64,000 bases of DNA from Limiplasma sp036652695 (GTDB lineage: Bacteria > Bacillota > Clostridia > Christensenellales > Aristaeellaceae). The stretch is from NCBI GenBank assembly GCA_036652695.1, contig JAVVVJ010000005.1, forward strand, positions 1-64,000, given 5' to 3'. Positions 1-7,592 of the stretch are shown here, piece after piece; position 1 is the stretch's first letter; the number at the start of each line of letters is the position of its first letter. A model generated the notes under the pieces. That model did no database searches. It was given only the letters and a program-made list of their open reading frames with translations, and was not told the origin of the DNA. The position numbers and the translations under genes were made by a program.

Positions 1-198
1 GCACTGCCCAGTTTCGATCCGGAGCCTGAACCTGAGCCTGAACCCGAGCCTGAACCCGCGCCCGCGCCAGAGGCTGCGCCTGAGCCCGAGCCTGAACCCG
101 AGCCAGAACCCGCGCCAGAGGCTGCGCCAGAGCCTGAGCCTGAGCCAGCGTCTGAACCCGAGCCGGCAGCGGAGGTTGCAGAGGCACCGCCAGTGTAA
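1..198 (+). CDS. C-terminal end of a protein with a Pro-Glu repeat tail (partial)
   Basis: The frame is open from base 1 to a TAA at 196-198, giving 65 residues with no start in the window. Almost all of it is alternating Pro-Glu with Pro-Ala and Glu-Ala interruptions, ending Ala-Pro-Pro-Val. At DNA level the same cct-gag, ccc-gaa and gcg-cca units recur, so the tract is a coding repeat that can slip in length. Such acidic, extended tails occur as spacers in cell-envelope or division proteins, but no domain is visible here and no function is assigned. It is coding rather than non-coding repeat because the frame stays open with codon variation and closes at a clean stop. Confidence 0.7.
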   Translation, partial: ALPSFDPEPEPEPEPEPEPAPAPEAAPEPEPEPEPEPAPEAAPEPEPEPASEPEPAAEVAEAPPV

Positions 199-244
199 AC
201 AGCGGTGCAATGCCTGATATGGCACAGAATCAACAATCAAAAAA

Positions 245-287
245 GGAAAGCGTGCAAGCTGTGGATCATCCACCTTGCACGCTTTCC
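245..287 (-). terminator. Intrinsic terminator after desulfoferrodoxin
   Basis: A 14-bp stem (245-258 with 274-287), extended by GTGG/CCAC at the tip, is followed on the minus strand by six T (plus-strand A-run 239-244). It lies 19 bases beyond the stop codon of the minus-strand gene at 306. On the plus strand no T-run follows. Confidence 0.85.
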
Positions 288-305
288 CCTATTAATATCA
301 ACTAC

Positions 306-677
306 TTATTCCGCTTTCCAAAGCCCATGGATATTACAGTATTCATAGGCCGCAATGACCTCATCGCCATCGCAAAGCGCAAAGCAAGCCTGCGGCTTTT
401 GGTTGGGATGCAGTTCCTTGCGCTGATTGCCTTCTTTGGTATGCAACGCAATCCACTTGATATAATGCTCGGCAAGCATTGGATGCTCCACCGCGCCAAC
501 CGTTACCACAACATGATTCCCATCCCGCTTGATGACGGGCACATGCTTTTCCGTAGACGCGTCCACCGTATTGGGTACAATTTCCGTCATCTTCTCACCG
601 CAGCACATCACCGGAACACCGGAATCCTCCACGTAGGCGATCACATTTCCGCAATGCTTGCATACATAGAATTTCAT
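306..677 (-). CDS. dfx: Desulfoferrodoxin (two-iron superoxide reductase)
   Basis: Reduces superoxide to hydrogen peroxide in the cytoplasm of anaerobes without making oxygen. The 123-residue length fits the family. The N-terminus has the desulforedoxin-type iron site, Cys6-x2-Cys9 and the Cys25-Cys26 pair. The C-terminal domain has the superoxide reductase ligands: His in Glu-Lys-His-Val-Pro, two His in the stretch around His-Pro-Met-Leu-Ala-Glu-His, and the closing Cys-Asn-Ile-His. Both iron centres therefore appear intact. A strong ribosome-binding site (AAAGGAGG) precedes the ATG. It has its own promoter (773-801) and terminator (245-287), so it is probably a single-gene unit downstream of the sulfatase operon. 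Confidence 0.95.
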   Translation of the reverse strand: MKFYVCKHCGNVIAYVEDSGVPVMCCGEKMTEIVPNTVDASTEKHVPVIKRDGNHVVVTVGAVEHPMLAEHYIKWIALHTKEGNQRKELHPNQKPQACFALCDGDEVIAAYEYCNIHGLWKAE

Positions 678-772
678 GCAAGAAACCCTCCTTTACGCCA
701 TGTCGTTTTGTACATGCAACCCGTAAATCCATTCAGCATGCAGCCGGTTGCTTGAGGCGTGCAATTGCTTAT

Positions 773-801
773 AGTATACCCTAAAAAGCGGAAGATGAAA
801 A
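773..801 (-). promoter_or_regulatory. Probable sigma-A promoter of desulfoferrodoxin
   Basis: Minus-strand -10 TATACT (773-778) and -35 TTTTCA (796-801) with a 17-base spacer. It leaves a leader of roughly 90 bases to the ATG at 677. The -35 is a weak match. The 200 bases between 678 and 877 hold nothing else I can support. Confidence 0.5.
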
Positions 802-877
802 TGGGGTTTTGCATGTTTTGGTTCTCCGCTAAGCATGGTCATTTCATCGCACGCAAGCACAATAGAGCCATCGCTCA

Positions 878-2266
878 TCAATAATCCCCATTCACCGCCG
901 GAAGCTTTGCTTGAACCGCGATTTGCCACTCATGCAGGAGTGCCGCAAGCTCGCGCGTCTTTTCCGGCTGCTCGGCGCTGATATCCTTGCTTTCGCCCAG
1001 ATCCTTGCGCAGGTCATAGAGCTCCAAACGACCATCCTCAAAAAACTCAATCAGCTTATCGTCCCCCAGCCTTACGGATGATCCGGGCGTGCCGCCTTGG
1101 TTGCCATAATGCGGATAGTGCCAAAAAATTGGGCGCGGAGCAAGTGACTTGCCTTGCAGAAGCGGTAGTAGGCTGACCCCGTCGCAGTGCTGTTCTGGCC
1201 GCGCCGCAAGCCCTGCCGCCTCCAAAAACGTTGGGTAAAAATCGGGCGTGGTAACCGGCGTATCGCATTCGCTGCCCGCCTCCACCGTGCCATGCCAGCA
1301 GATGAATAGGGGCACGCGCGTGCCGCCCTCATACAGCCAACCCTTGCCCTCGCTGGCGGGAGCGTTGCAGGTGGGGCTGCCCTCGCTGGTGGACAGGCCG
1401 CCGTTATCGGAAGTAAAGACGAGCATCGTATTTTCCAGCTTGCCTGCATCCTTCAGCGCCGCCACAAGCCTTCCAATATTCTCATCCAAGTTCCAAATCA
1501 TTGCGGCATATTCAGGGTCAGATTGCAGCGTGCGGCGCTGCACATGCTCGTTCCGCTTGTGCCATATGGGCATCCATTCACCCTCCACAATGGCTTTCTG
1601 ATCATCCAACCCCAGCGTCCTTGCCTTTTCCCGAAAACGCGCAACATCCTGCGCCTTTGCCTGAATCGGCGTATGAACGGCATAGTGGCATAGGTTCAGG
1701 AAAAACGGCTGATCGCCAGCGTTTTCAATCAGGTGAATGGCCTCATCCGTCAGCCGATCGGTTAAGTACTCGCCCTGCGGCCCCTCGCTCAACGTATGAA
1801 TATGGTAGGGGCTAAAATATCCGCAATGCGGATGCCCCCAATCGCAGCCGCCAATATTTTGATCAAAGCCAAAGCGCTCCGGGTAATACTCGCCACCACC
1901 CAAATGCCATTTGCCAACATGCCATGTTTGATAGCCGCCTTCCTTAAGCGCCTGCGCAACGCTCAGGGTGTCGGCGGGCAGGTGTTTGAGATACGGCGCG
2001 TCCACCAGCTTGCCCCGGCAGGGATGATAATCGCCGGTCATATCAATCCAATCCGTTACGCCAAGGCGTGCTGGATATCGCCCGCTAAGCAGGCTGGCGC
2101 GCGAGGGGGAGCAAACCGGGCAGGACGCATATGCCTGCGTAAAGCGCATCCCCTGCCGGCATAGCGCGTCAATCTGCGGCGTTTCATAAAAGCTGCTGCC
2201 CGTGCAGCCCAGATCTGTCCAGCCCATATCGTCCATCAAAATCATGATTATATTGGTTTTCATCAT
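878..2266 (-). CDS. Sulfatase, formylglycine-dependent (sulfatase 1)
   Basis: Hydrolyses a sulfate ester, probably on a carbohydrate. 462 residues. The N-terminus has the metal-binding Asp pair (Asp12-Asp13). The catalytic signature Cys52-Ser-Pro-Ser-Arg followed by Ala-Ser-Leu-Leu-Ser-Gly is the Cys-type sulfatase motif, in which Cys52 must be converted to formylglycine; anaerobes use a radical SAM maturase for this. A second Asp-Asn-Gly-Gly metal site lies around residue 280. There is no signal peptide, so it probably acts in the cytoplasm on imported sugars. It is the last gene of the ABC transporter operon, 55 bases after sulfatase 2. The true substrate cannot be read from sequence. Confidence 0.93.
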   Translation of the reverse strand: MMKTNIIMILMDDMGWTDLGCTGSSFYETPQIDALCRQGMRFTQAYASCPVCSPSRASLLSGRYPARLGVTDWIDMTGDYHPCRGKLVDAPYLKHLPADTLSVAQALKEGGYQTWHVGKWHLGGGEYYPERFGFDQNIGGCDWGHPHCGYFSPYHIHTLSEGPQGEYLTDRLTDEAIHLIENAGDQPFFLNLCHYAVHTPIQAKAQDVARFREKARTLGLDDQKAIVEGEWMPIWHKRNEHVQRRTLQSDPEYAAMIWNLDENIGRLVAALKDAGKLENTMLVFTSDNGGLSTSEGSPTCNAPASEGKGWLYEGGTRVPLFICWHGTVEAGSECDTPVTTPDFYPTFLEAAGLAARPEQHCDGVSLLPLLQGKSLAPRPIFWHYPHYGNQGGTPGSSVRLGDDKLIEFFEDGRLELYDLRKDLGESKDISAEQPEKTRELAALLHEWQIAVQAKLPAVNGDY

Positions 2267-2321
2267 ATGCTTTCTTCCTTTTTTGCCAAAGCAGCATTGG
2301 TTTTATCCCTAAACAGCGGCC

Positions 2322-3788
2322 TTAACACTGCCCATTTTGGGTGGGTGGAGGCGCATAGACCTGCAATTTTTCCGCAAAAGCGCCCGACGAGCACAGCTGC
2401 CCCGAGCCTGTAACGCCCTCGCGAGAGCCATCCAGCGCCGGGTTTGCGTAAAGCAAAAACCACCGTTCAAGCGCCTGCCTCATTTCCAGCGCCTGCGCCT
2501 GCCAATTTGGATCGTCAATCAAGTTGGTGGTTTCACCAGGATCATTCACCAAATCATAGAGCGCATGCGGTCCATAGGGATACTGATGAATGTATTTCAT
2601 TTCCCGCGTGCGCAGCATGCGCACAGGGCCATATTCATCGCAGATCACCACGCTGCGCGGTTCCTGCGCCTGCCCGCAAAGCATGGGCAAAAAGCTCCTG
2701 CCCGGCAGCTTTTCACATACGCGGCTTTGGGAACCCACCAATGCCACAAGCGTTGGAAACAGGTCATACGCGCTAACAAGCTCGCTCACCACACTACCCG
2801 CGCGGGTCATTGGCGGATAGCGCAACAAAAACGGAACCTTAACCGCAGTATCGTACATATTCATCGGATAGGTGCCGTTTCCTTTTCCCCAAATGCCATG
2901 ATGCCCCATACTCATGCCGTTATCACCCGCGAAGATCACTAGCGTATCCTGCGCGACGTCCTCCAAAGCATCCAGCAGGCGGCCAATGCCCGCGTCCATG
3001 GCGGTAATCGCGGCAAAATAGCCACGCAGGTTTTCCTTGCGGCGGCTGGTGCCATAAACCGGGCCTGTTGTCATGTTTGGATGATCCGGCACATCTGGAA
3101 TGCTTTCAAACGCGCAGTTTTCATACATTTGAATGTATTCCTGCGGATGCTGCTCGGCTTCCCAAGGCGAATGCGGCGCAGTATAGTGTACGCTCAAATA
3201 AAATGGTTGCTTCGTCTGCTTAAGCTCATTCAAATACGCCAATGCCTGATCGGTCAACAGGTCGGTTACATACTGCCCATGGCGTACAGTGATTTCTCCG
3301 TTTTCCACTACATCTGGATGCTTGTAGAAGCAGCCGCCCTTTCCCAGCGTAAACCAGCGGGAAAAGCCATGCTGCGGCGTTACGCTATCGCCCAAATGCC
3401 ACTTGCCAACCAGCGCGCAGGCATAGCCGCTTTCAGCAAGCATATCGGTATAGGTTGGCTGCCCTCGCAGGTACTGGATTGGCTCGTCCTCATCGGCATA
3501 ACCGCCATATGGGTTTTCAAGCCCCTGCTGGCAAAAGCGCCTGCGATCTACATTGCCGCTGCGCAGCCAATCATGCACGCCATGTGCGGAAGGGATGTTT
3601 CCCGTAAGCAGCGAGGCGCGGGCGGGCGAACACACGGGCGAAGCACAAAAGAAGTTTTCAAAACGCGCCCCGCTCTTCGCCAAGCGATCCAAATTGGGCG
3701 TGTGCAGTTCCGGCGTGCCCGCGCAATGCATTGCCCACGCGCCCTGATCGTCCGACAAAATAAAGAGAATATTCGGTTTCTTTTTCAT
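2322..3788 (-). CDS. Sulfatase, formylglycine-dependent (sulfatase 2)
   Basis: A second sulfatase, 488 residues, only distantly similar to its neighbour. Metal-binding Ser-Asp-Asp-Gln near residue 12 is followed by the catalytic Cys53-Ser-Pro-Ala-Arg and Ala-Ser-Leu-Leu-Thr-Gly. A metal-site Asp-Asn-Gly lies near residue 290 and a Gly-Lys-Trp-His-Leu-Gly stretch, common in arylsulfatase A/choline-sulfatase types, near residue 128. No signal peptide is seen. The ATG has a strong upstream GGAGG. The gene follows the solute-binding protein by 96 bases that contain a hairpin (3812-3874). Two different sulfatases in one operon suggest a substrate with more than one kind of sulfate ester; that is an inference. 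Confidence 0.93.
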   Translation of the reverse strand: MKKKPNILFILSDDQGAWAMHCAGTPELHTPNLDRLAKSGARFENFFCASPVCSPARASLLTGNIPSAHGVHDWLRSGNVDRRRFCQQGLENPYGGYADEDEPIQYLRGQPTYTDMLAESGYACALVGKWHLGDSVTPQHGFSRWFTLGKGGCFYKHPDVVENGEITVRHGQYVTDLLTDQALAYLNELKQTKQPFYLSVHYTAPHSPWEAEQHPQEYIQMYENCAFESIPDVPDHPNMTTGPVYGTSRRKENLRGYFAAITAMDAGIGRLLDALEDVAQDTLVIFAGDNGMSMGHHGIWGKGNGTYPMNMYDTAVKVPFLLRYPPMTRAGSVVSELVSAYDLFPTLVALVGSQSRVCEKLPGRSFLPMLCGQAQEPRSVVICDEYGPVRMLRTREMKYIHQYPYGPHALYDLVNDPGETTNLIDDPNWQAQALEMRQALERWFLLYANPALDGSREGVTGSGQLCSSGAFAEKLQVYAPPPTQNGQC

Positions 3789-3811
3789 GCAAACCTCCGC
3801 TTAAAACGATA

Positions 3812-3874
3812 GGCGGCGTGCCCGCCCTCCGCACAGTACTGTTTTCTATGCCAAAGAGGTATGAGCACGCCACC
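3812..3874 (-). other. Intercistronic hairpin after the solute-binding protein gene
   Basis: Ten-base arms (3812-3821 and 3865-3874, one G-T pair) enclose a 43-base loop between the binding-protein gene and sulfatase 2. No T-run follows on the minus strand, so an RNA-stability or partial-termination role is more likely than full termination. Confidence 0.5.
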
Positions 3875-3884
3875 CGCGCAGCCT

Positions 3885-5360
3885 TTACTTGGATGCCTGA
3901 TATACCGTGTTCAGCTCCACCAGCAGCTCCTCGCCGCCCTGCGAACGCCATTCCTCGGACAGCCGCTTCGCGCCATCCTCAACGGTATACTTGCCCTGCA
4001 AAATATCCACAAAATATTGGTTGTAGATATCATCCAGCGCGGAGCCATTCTCAATTTCCAGCGATGTTTTGCGGTTTACAAGCGCGGGCTTCTGCGCCTG
4101 GGTCGCAAGCGCCACGGTTTCCAGCGCACGTTCACGGTTAAGCTCGGTTTCCGGCATATAGCTGCTTTCCAGCGGCCAGTACAGCGAGCCCCATGCCAGC
4201 GGATGCGCCCAGCCATTATCCGCAAAGGAATCCTTGGTGCGCTCTTCCATGTTGTAGGTGATGGTTCCATCCGCGTTCTTGGTGTAATGAACGCCGGGGA
4301 TGCCCAGTCTCACCAGATCGTTGCCTTCAGGCGATACCATGAAATCCAAGAAGGCTATCGCTTTTTCAGGCTCCTTGCAGGCGGCGGTGATGCAGGTCAT
4401 CATGCCGGTGCGACCCTGCGGGTTAAGGCCAAAGCTAACGCCATCCGGCCCAACGGGCGGCAGGCCGTAAACCATGGAGGCCTCTGGAAAGATGGTCTTT
4501 AGGTTGGTTTCATGGCGGGTTAGGTTACGATAGAGCGGGAACGGAACTGCGCCAACCTTGCCCTGATAGAATTTTTCTTCCATCTTGCTTTGATCGTTAA
4601 GCACAAATTCCTTATCGATTACGCCCGCGTCCCAAAGCTCCTTTAGGTAGGTCATGCCGGGAATAAAGCACGCATCCTCAAACCACGGAATGATCTGCCC
4701 ATCGGCATTCAGGCCGTAATCACTGTACTGGCGTCCGTACGCATAGAACGCCCAGTTGAAGTTGCCGATCGGCTTAATGCCGGTGATGCCATAGGTGTCA
4801 GCCTGACCATTCTTATCGGGATCTCCGGTTGTAAAGGCGGTCAGCACAGCCTTCATCTCATCCAAATTGGTGGGGTACGCTAGGCCAAGGTTATCCAGCC
4901 AATCCTTGCGCATGGAGATCAGTGCATTCGCCACCGCATACTGCGTAATAAACGGCAGGCCATAATACACGCCATCAATCGCCGACCACGAATAGCTTTC
5001 CAGCCACGCCTTGAGATTTGGATACTTATCCATGTAGCTGTTTAGCGGAATCACCATGCTGTTATCAATCCACGACTGTGTAGCCGAGGTTCCATAATAG
5101 CCGGTTACAATATCGGGAAAATCGCCGGAAGCCATGGCTACGTTGACCTTTTCAACGTTGTTTTCCGGCACGTATTGCGCGGTGAGGTCGATGCCAAACT
5201 TTTCATCAATCGCGGCAATGATGCGATCTCCGTCCTCAATGGCCTTTGCCGCCGCATCGCCCGTGCTGAGCCAGCGGATGGGCGTTCCCTCCGCAACCGC
5301 AGACGTCGCCATCGTTGCCAGAAGCAACATCGCCAGAACAAGCGCCAGTACCTTTTTCAT
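3885..5360 (-). CDS. Extracellular solute-binding protein of an LplABC-type sugar ABC importer
   Basis: Captures an oligosaccharide outside the membrane and delivers it to the two permeases encoded just upstream. 491 residues. The first 23 form a classic signal peptide (Met-Lys-Lys, hydrophobic core, Ala-Val-Ala cleavage site before Glu24). There is no lipobox Cys, which is unusual for a Gram-positive binding protein. The body is typical of family 1 binding proteins of the large LplA kind. It lies 78 bases after the second permease. Together with the two sulfatases the context suggests a sulfated or host-derived glycan as ligand; the ligand itself is unknown. Confidence 0.92.
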   Translation of the reverse strand: MKKVLALVLAMLLLATMATSAVAEGTPIRWLSTGDAAAKAIEDGDRIIAAIDEKFGIDLTAQYVPENNVEKVNVAMASGDFPDIVTGYYGTSATQSWIDNSMVIPLNSYMDKYPNLKAWLESYSWSAIDGVYYGLPFITQYAVANALISMRKDWLDNLGLAYPTNLDEMKAVLTAFTTGDPDKNGQADTYGITGIKPIGNFNWAFYAYGRQYSDYGLNADGQIIPWFEDACFIPGMTYLKELWDAGVIDKEFVLNDQSKMEEKFYQGKVGAVPFPLYRNLTRHETNLKTIFPEASMVYGLPPVGPDGVSFGLNPQGRTGMMTCITAACKEPEKAIAFLDFMVSPEGNDLVRLGIPGVHYTKNADGTITYNMEERTKDSFADNGWAHPLAWGSLYWPLESSYMPETELNRERALETVALATQAQKPALVNRKTSLEIENGSALDDIYNQYFVDILQGKYTVEDGAKRLSEEWRSQGGEELLVELNTVYQASK

Positions 5361-5438
5361 GTTCTTTCCTCCTCTAAAGTCGTTGTTTCTATCGATACCC
5401 CCGCGTGCGAGGGTTCAATACCGTTTCATATGCCGCCA

Positions 5439-6332
5439 TTATCCCTTGACCGCGCCCACCATGACACCCTTGGTAAAGTACTTTTGAAAGAAGGGATAAA
5501 CGCACATGATGGGGATAATCGCCAGCATGACCGCCGCCATTTTCATCGGCTGCCCCAGCAGGAACATGCTATCACCGCCGCTGGAGTATGCCGCGTCGCT
5601 TTCAAAGAGCATGGAGCGCAGGAAGAGCTGTAACGGCCAGATCTTTTGGCTGTTGATGTACATGATAGCGGAGAAAAAATCGTTCCAGTGATCCACCGCA
5701 TAAAACAAGGTGATGGTGGTTACTGCCGGGATTGATACTGGCAGCACAATCTTAAACAGCACCCCTATTTCCGTGCAGCCATCCAGCATGCCGGATTCCT
5801 CCAGCTCCTTGGGAACGCCCACAAAGAAATTCCGCATGATGATCAGATTATAGGTGTTGATCGCGCATGGCAAGATCATTGACCAGAGCGTATTGATCAG
5901 TCTCAAATCCTTAATGACCATATAGGTGGGGATCACGCCGCCCGAAAACATCATGGTAAACACCGCCATGAACGTAAGCACGCGATGCCCGCGCAGGTTG
6001 GGTTTGGATAGCACATACGCCGTTAGCACCGTAATGAGGAGGTTGATGACCGTGCCCACCACCGTAATAAAGAGCGTATTGCCATAGGAGCTCCACAGCT
6101 CCGCCTTGTGGAGCATGTAATCATAGCCTTCAAAGGAAAACTCGCTGGGCCAGATGTGAATGCTGCTGGACAGATAGCCCTTGAGGGAGCTTACCGAAAC
6201 CATCAGCGCATCCCAAAAGGGATAAATCGTCGTAAGCGCAAGCAGTACCAAAAAGATCACATTGAAAATATCAAACGCGCGAGAACCAAAGCCTCGTTTG
6301 ATATGGCCGTTTCCTGTCGCTGCCGCTCGCAT
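5439..6332 (-). CDS. ABC transporter permease, LplC/YtcP type
   Basis: Inner-membrane channel subunit of a carbohydrate importer, 297 residues from the ATG at 6332. That ATG overlaps the stop of the previous permease by one base (TGATG) and has an upstream GAGAGGAAGG; a longer reading would start inside the neighbour. Six hydrophobic segments are visible, starting around residue 20. The cytoplasmic loop has the EAA motif (Glu-Ser-Gly-Met-Leu-Asp-Gly-Cys), where the ATPase docks. The protein ends Lys-Tyr-Phe-Thr-Lys-Gly-Val-Met-Val-Gly-Ala-Val-Lys-Gly, the usual end of this family. No ATPase gene is in the operon; a shared MsmX-like ATPase elsewhere is likely. Confidence 0.93.
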   Translation of the reverse strand: MRAAATGNGHIKRGFGSRAFDIFNVIFLVLLALTTIYPFWDALMVSVSSLKGYLSSSIHIWPSEFSFEGYDYMLHKAELWSSYGNTLFITVVGTVINLLITVLTAYVLSKPNLRGHRVLTFMAVFTMMFSGGVIPTYMVIKDLRLINTLWSMILPCAINTYNLIIMRNFFVGVPKELEESGMLDGCTEIGVLFKIVLPVSIPAVTTITLFYAVDHWNDFFSAIMYINSQKIWPLQLFLRSMLFESDAAYSSGGDSMFLLGQPMKMAAVMLAIIPIMCVYPFFQKYFTKGVMVGAVKG

Positions 6333-7279
6333 CAGTACACACCTTCCTCTCCGCACATTCTAGCAATCCGGTTCGCGCCAATGACCAACGCAAAGTTAAT
6401 GATGGATTTGAATAGCCCCACTGCCGTTGCCAGTTCAAACTTGCCATCCACAAGGCCGATGCGGTACACATAGGTATCTATAATATCTGCCGAGCCATAA
6501 ACCCCGGGATGATACAGCACAAAAATCTGTTCAAAGCCCGCCTGCATGAGGCTGCCAATGCGCATGATCAGCACCACCACGATGGTGGACATGATGGAGG
6601 GAAGCGTGATATGCAGCAGCTGCTTCCACCTGCTTGCGCCATCCACGATGGCCGCCTCGTACAGCTGCGGATCCACGCTGGTCAGCGCGGCCAAATAGAT
6701 GATGGTGTTCCAGCCAAACGTTTTCCAAATCATCGAAACCACCATGGTGGGAATAAAATACTTTTCATCCGTCAGAAAGCCGATGGGCTGCATGCCAAGC
6801 CCCTTGATAATGCCGTTGACAAGCCCGCTATCCGCCGAGAGCAGATTGATGAGCATGCCGCCCAGCACCACCCACGAAATAAACTGCGGAACATAGATTG
6901 CGGTTTGAATCGTGCGCTTCATCCGCGAGCCACGCAATTCGTTGAGCATGAGCGCGATGATAATGGGGAACGGGAAGCCCCAGATGAGGCGCGTCAGGCT
7001 AATGGACAAGGTGTTCCAAAACACCTGATAAAACTTGTTGAGCGAAAACAGCTTTTCAAAGTAGGTAAAGCCAACCCAAGGGCTGGCCCAAATGCCAACC
7101 ATGGGGTTGAACTTTTTAAATGCGATCTGCACCCCTGCCATGGGCAGGTAGCAAAAAACAACGTAGTAAAGAATCGCGGGCACAAGCATCAGGTACATGT
7201 ACTTATGCTTTACAATATACTGAAAAATGTTTTCTTTCCTGCTTGTCCTTTCAAAGCTGCGCCTTGCGGATAGATTCAC
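6332..7279 (-). CDS. ABC transporter permease, LplB type
   Basis: Partner channel subunit, 315 residues, first gene of the importer-sulfatase operon. The start is a GTG with GGGGG about nine bases upstream. Six transmembrane segments are visible, the first near residues 30-50. The docking motif Glu-Ala-Ala-Ile-Val-Asp-Gly-Ala is intact near residue 205. The N-terminal pattern (basic segment, then Met-Tyr-Leu-Met-Leu-Val-Pro) is typical of LplB-like permeases. It is divergent from the AraC regulator at 7593, which very likely controls it. Confidence 0.94.
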   Translation of the reverse strand: MNLSARRSFERTSRKENIFQYIVKHKYMYLMLVPAILYYVVFCYLPMAGVQIAFKKFNPMVGIWASPWVGFTYFEKLFSLNKFYQVFWNTLSISLTRLIWGFPFPIIIALMLNELRGSRMKRTIQTAIYVPQFISWVVLGGMLINLLSADSGLVNGIIKGLGMQPIGFLTDEKYFIPTMVVSMIWKTFGWNTIIYLAALTSVDPQLYEAAIVDGASRWKQLLHITLPSIMSTIVVVLIMRIGSLMQAGFEQIFVLYHPGVYGSADIIDTYVYRIGLVDGKFELATAVGLFKSIINFALVIGANRIARMCGEEGVY

Positions 7280-7326
7280 TTAACTTTCCCCCTTGCGGCG
7301 TGTATTTCGTTTTTTTGTATGCCTTT

Positions 7327-7355
7327 AGTATAGAACATTGGCGTTTGTTCGAAAA
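7327..7355 (-). promoter_or_regulatory. Possible promoter of the importer-sulfatase operon
   Basis: Minus-strand -10 TATACT (7327-7332) with a poor -35 (TTTTCG, 7350-7355) at 17 bases. A good -10 with a poor -35 suits an activator-dependent promoter, which fits the neighbouring AraC-type regulator. The remaining divergent space (7356-7530) is AT-rich and may carry its binding sites; I see no clear repeat. Confidence 0.4.
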
Positions 7356-7530
7356 GGCCAAAATCAAACCACATTCTCACTCCGCGTCAAGAAATGATGC
7401 AAATGCCGCCATAAGCATATAAAGAACCAAAAAGCCTGTTCTGTATATCCATTATTAAACCATTTCAGCCTTGTTTTTGGTTTGTTTTTTGCATTGGCGC
7501 AGTCTAATTTTTGCTTTCCATGCGTTTCGC

Positions 7531-7559
7531 TTGTTTTTCAAGTCTATTTTTTGTATACT
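7531..7559 (+). promoter_or_regulatory. Probable promoter of the AraC regulator
   Basis: -35 TTGTTT (7531-7536), 17-base spacer, -10 TATACT (7554-7559), 33 bases before the GTG start at 7593. Confidence 0.55.
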
Positions 7560-7592
7560 TATCCTATGCCATAGGAGAGGAAGCCTGTCACC

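Noticed and set aside
693..929. Minus-strand ORF of 78 residues between the sulfatase and desulfoferrodoxin genes
   Set aside because: It overlaps the end of the sulfatase gene, has no ribosome-binding site and covers the desulfoferrodoxin promoter.
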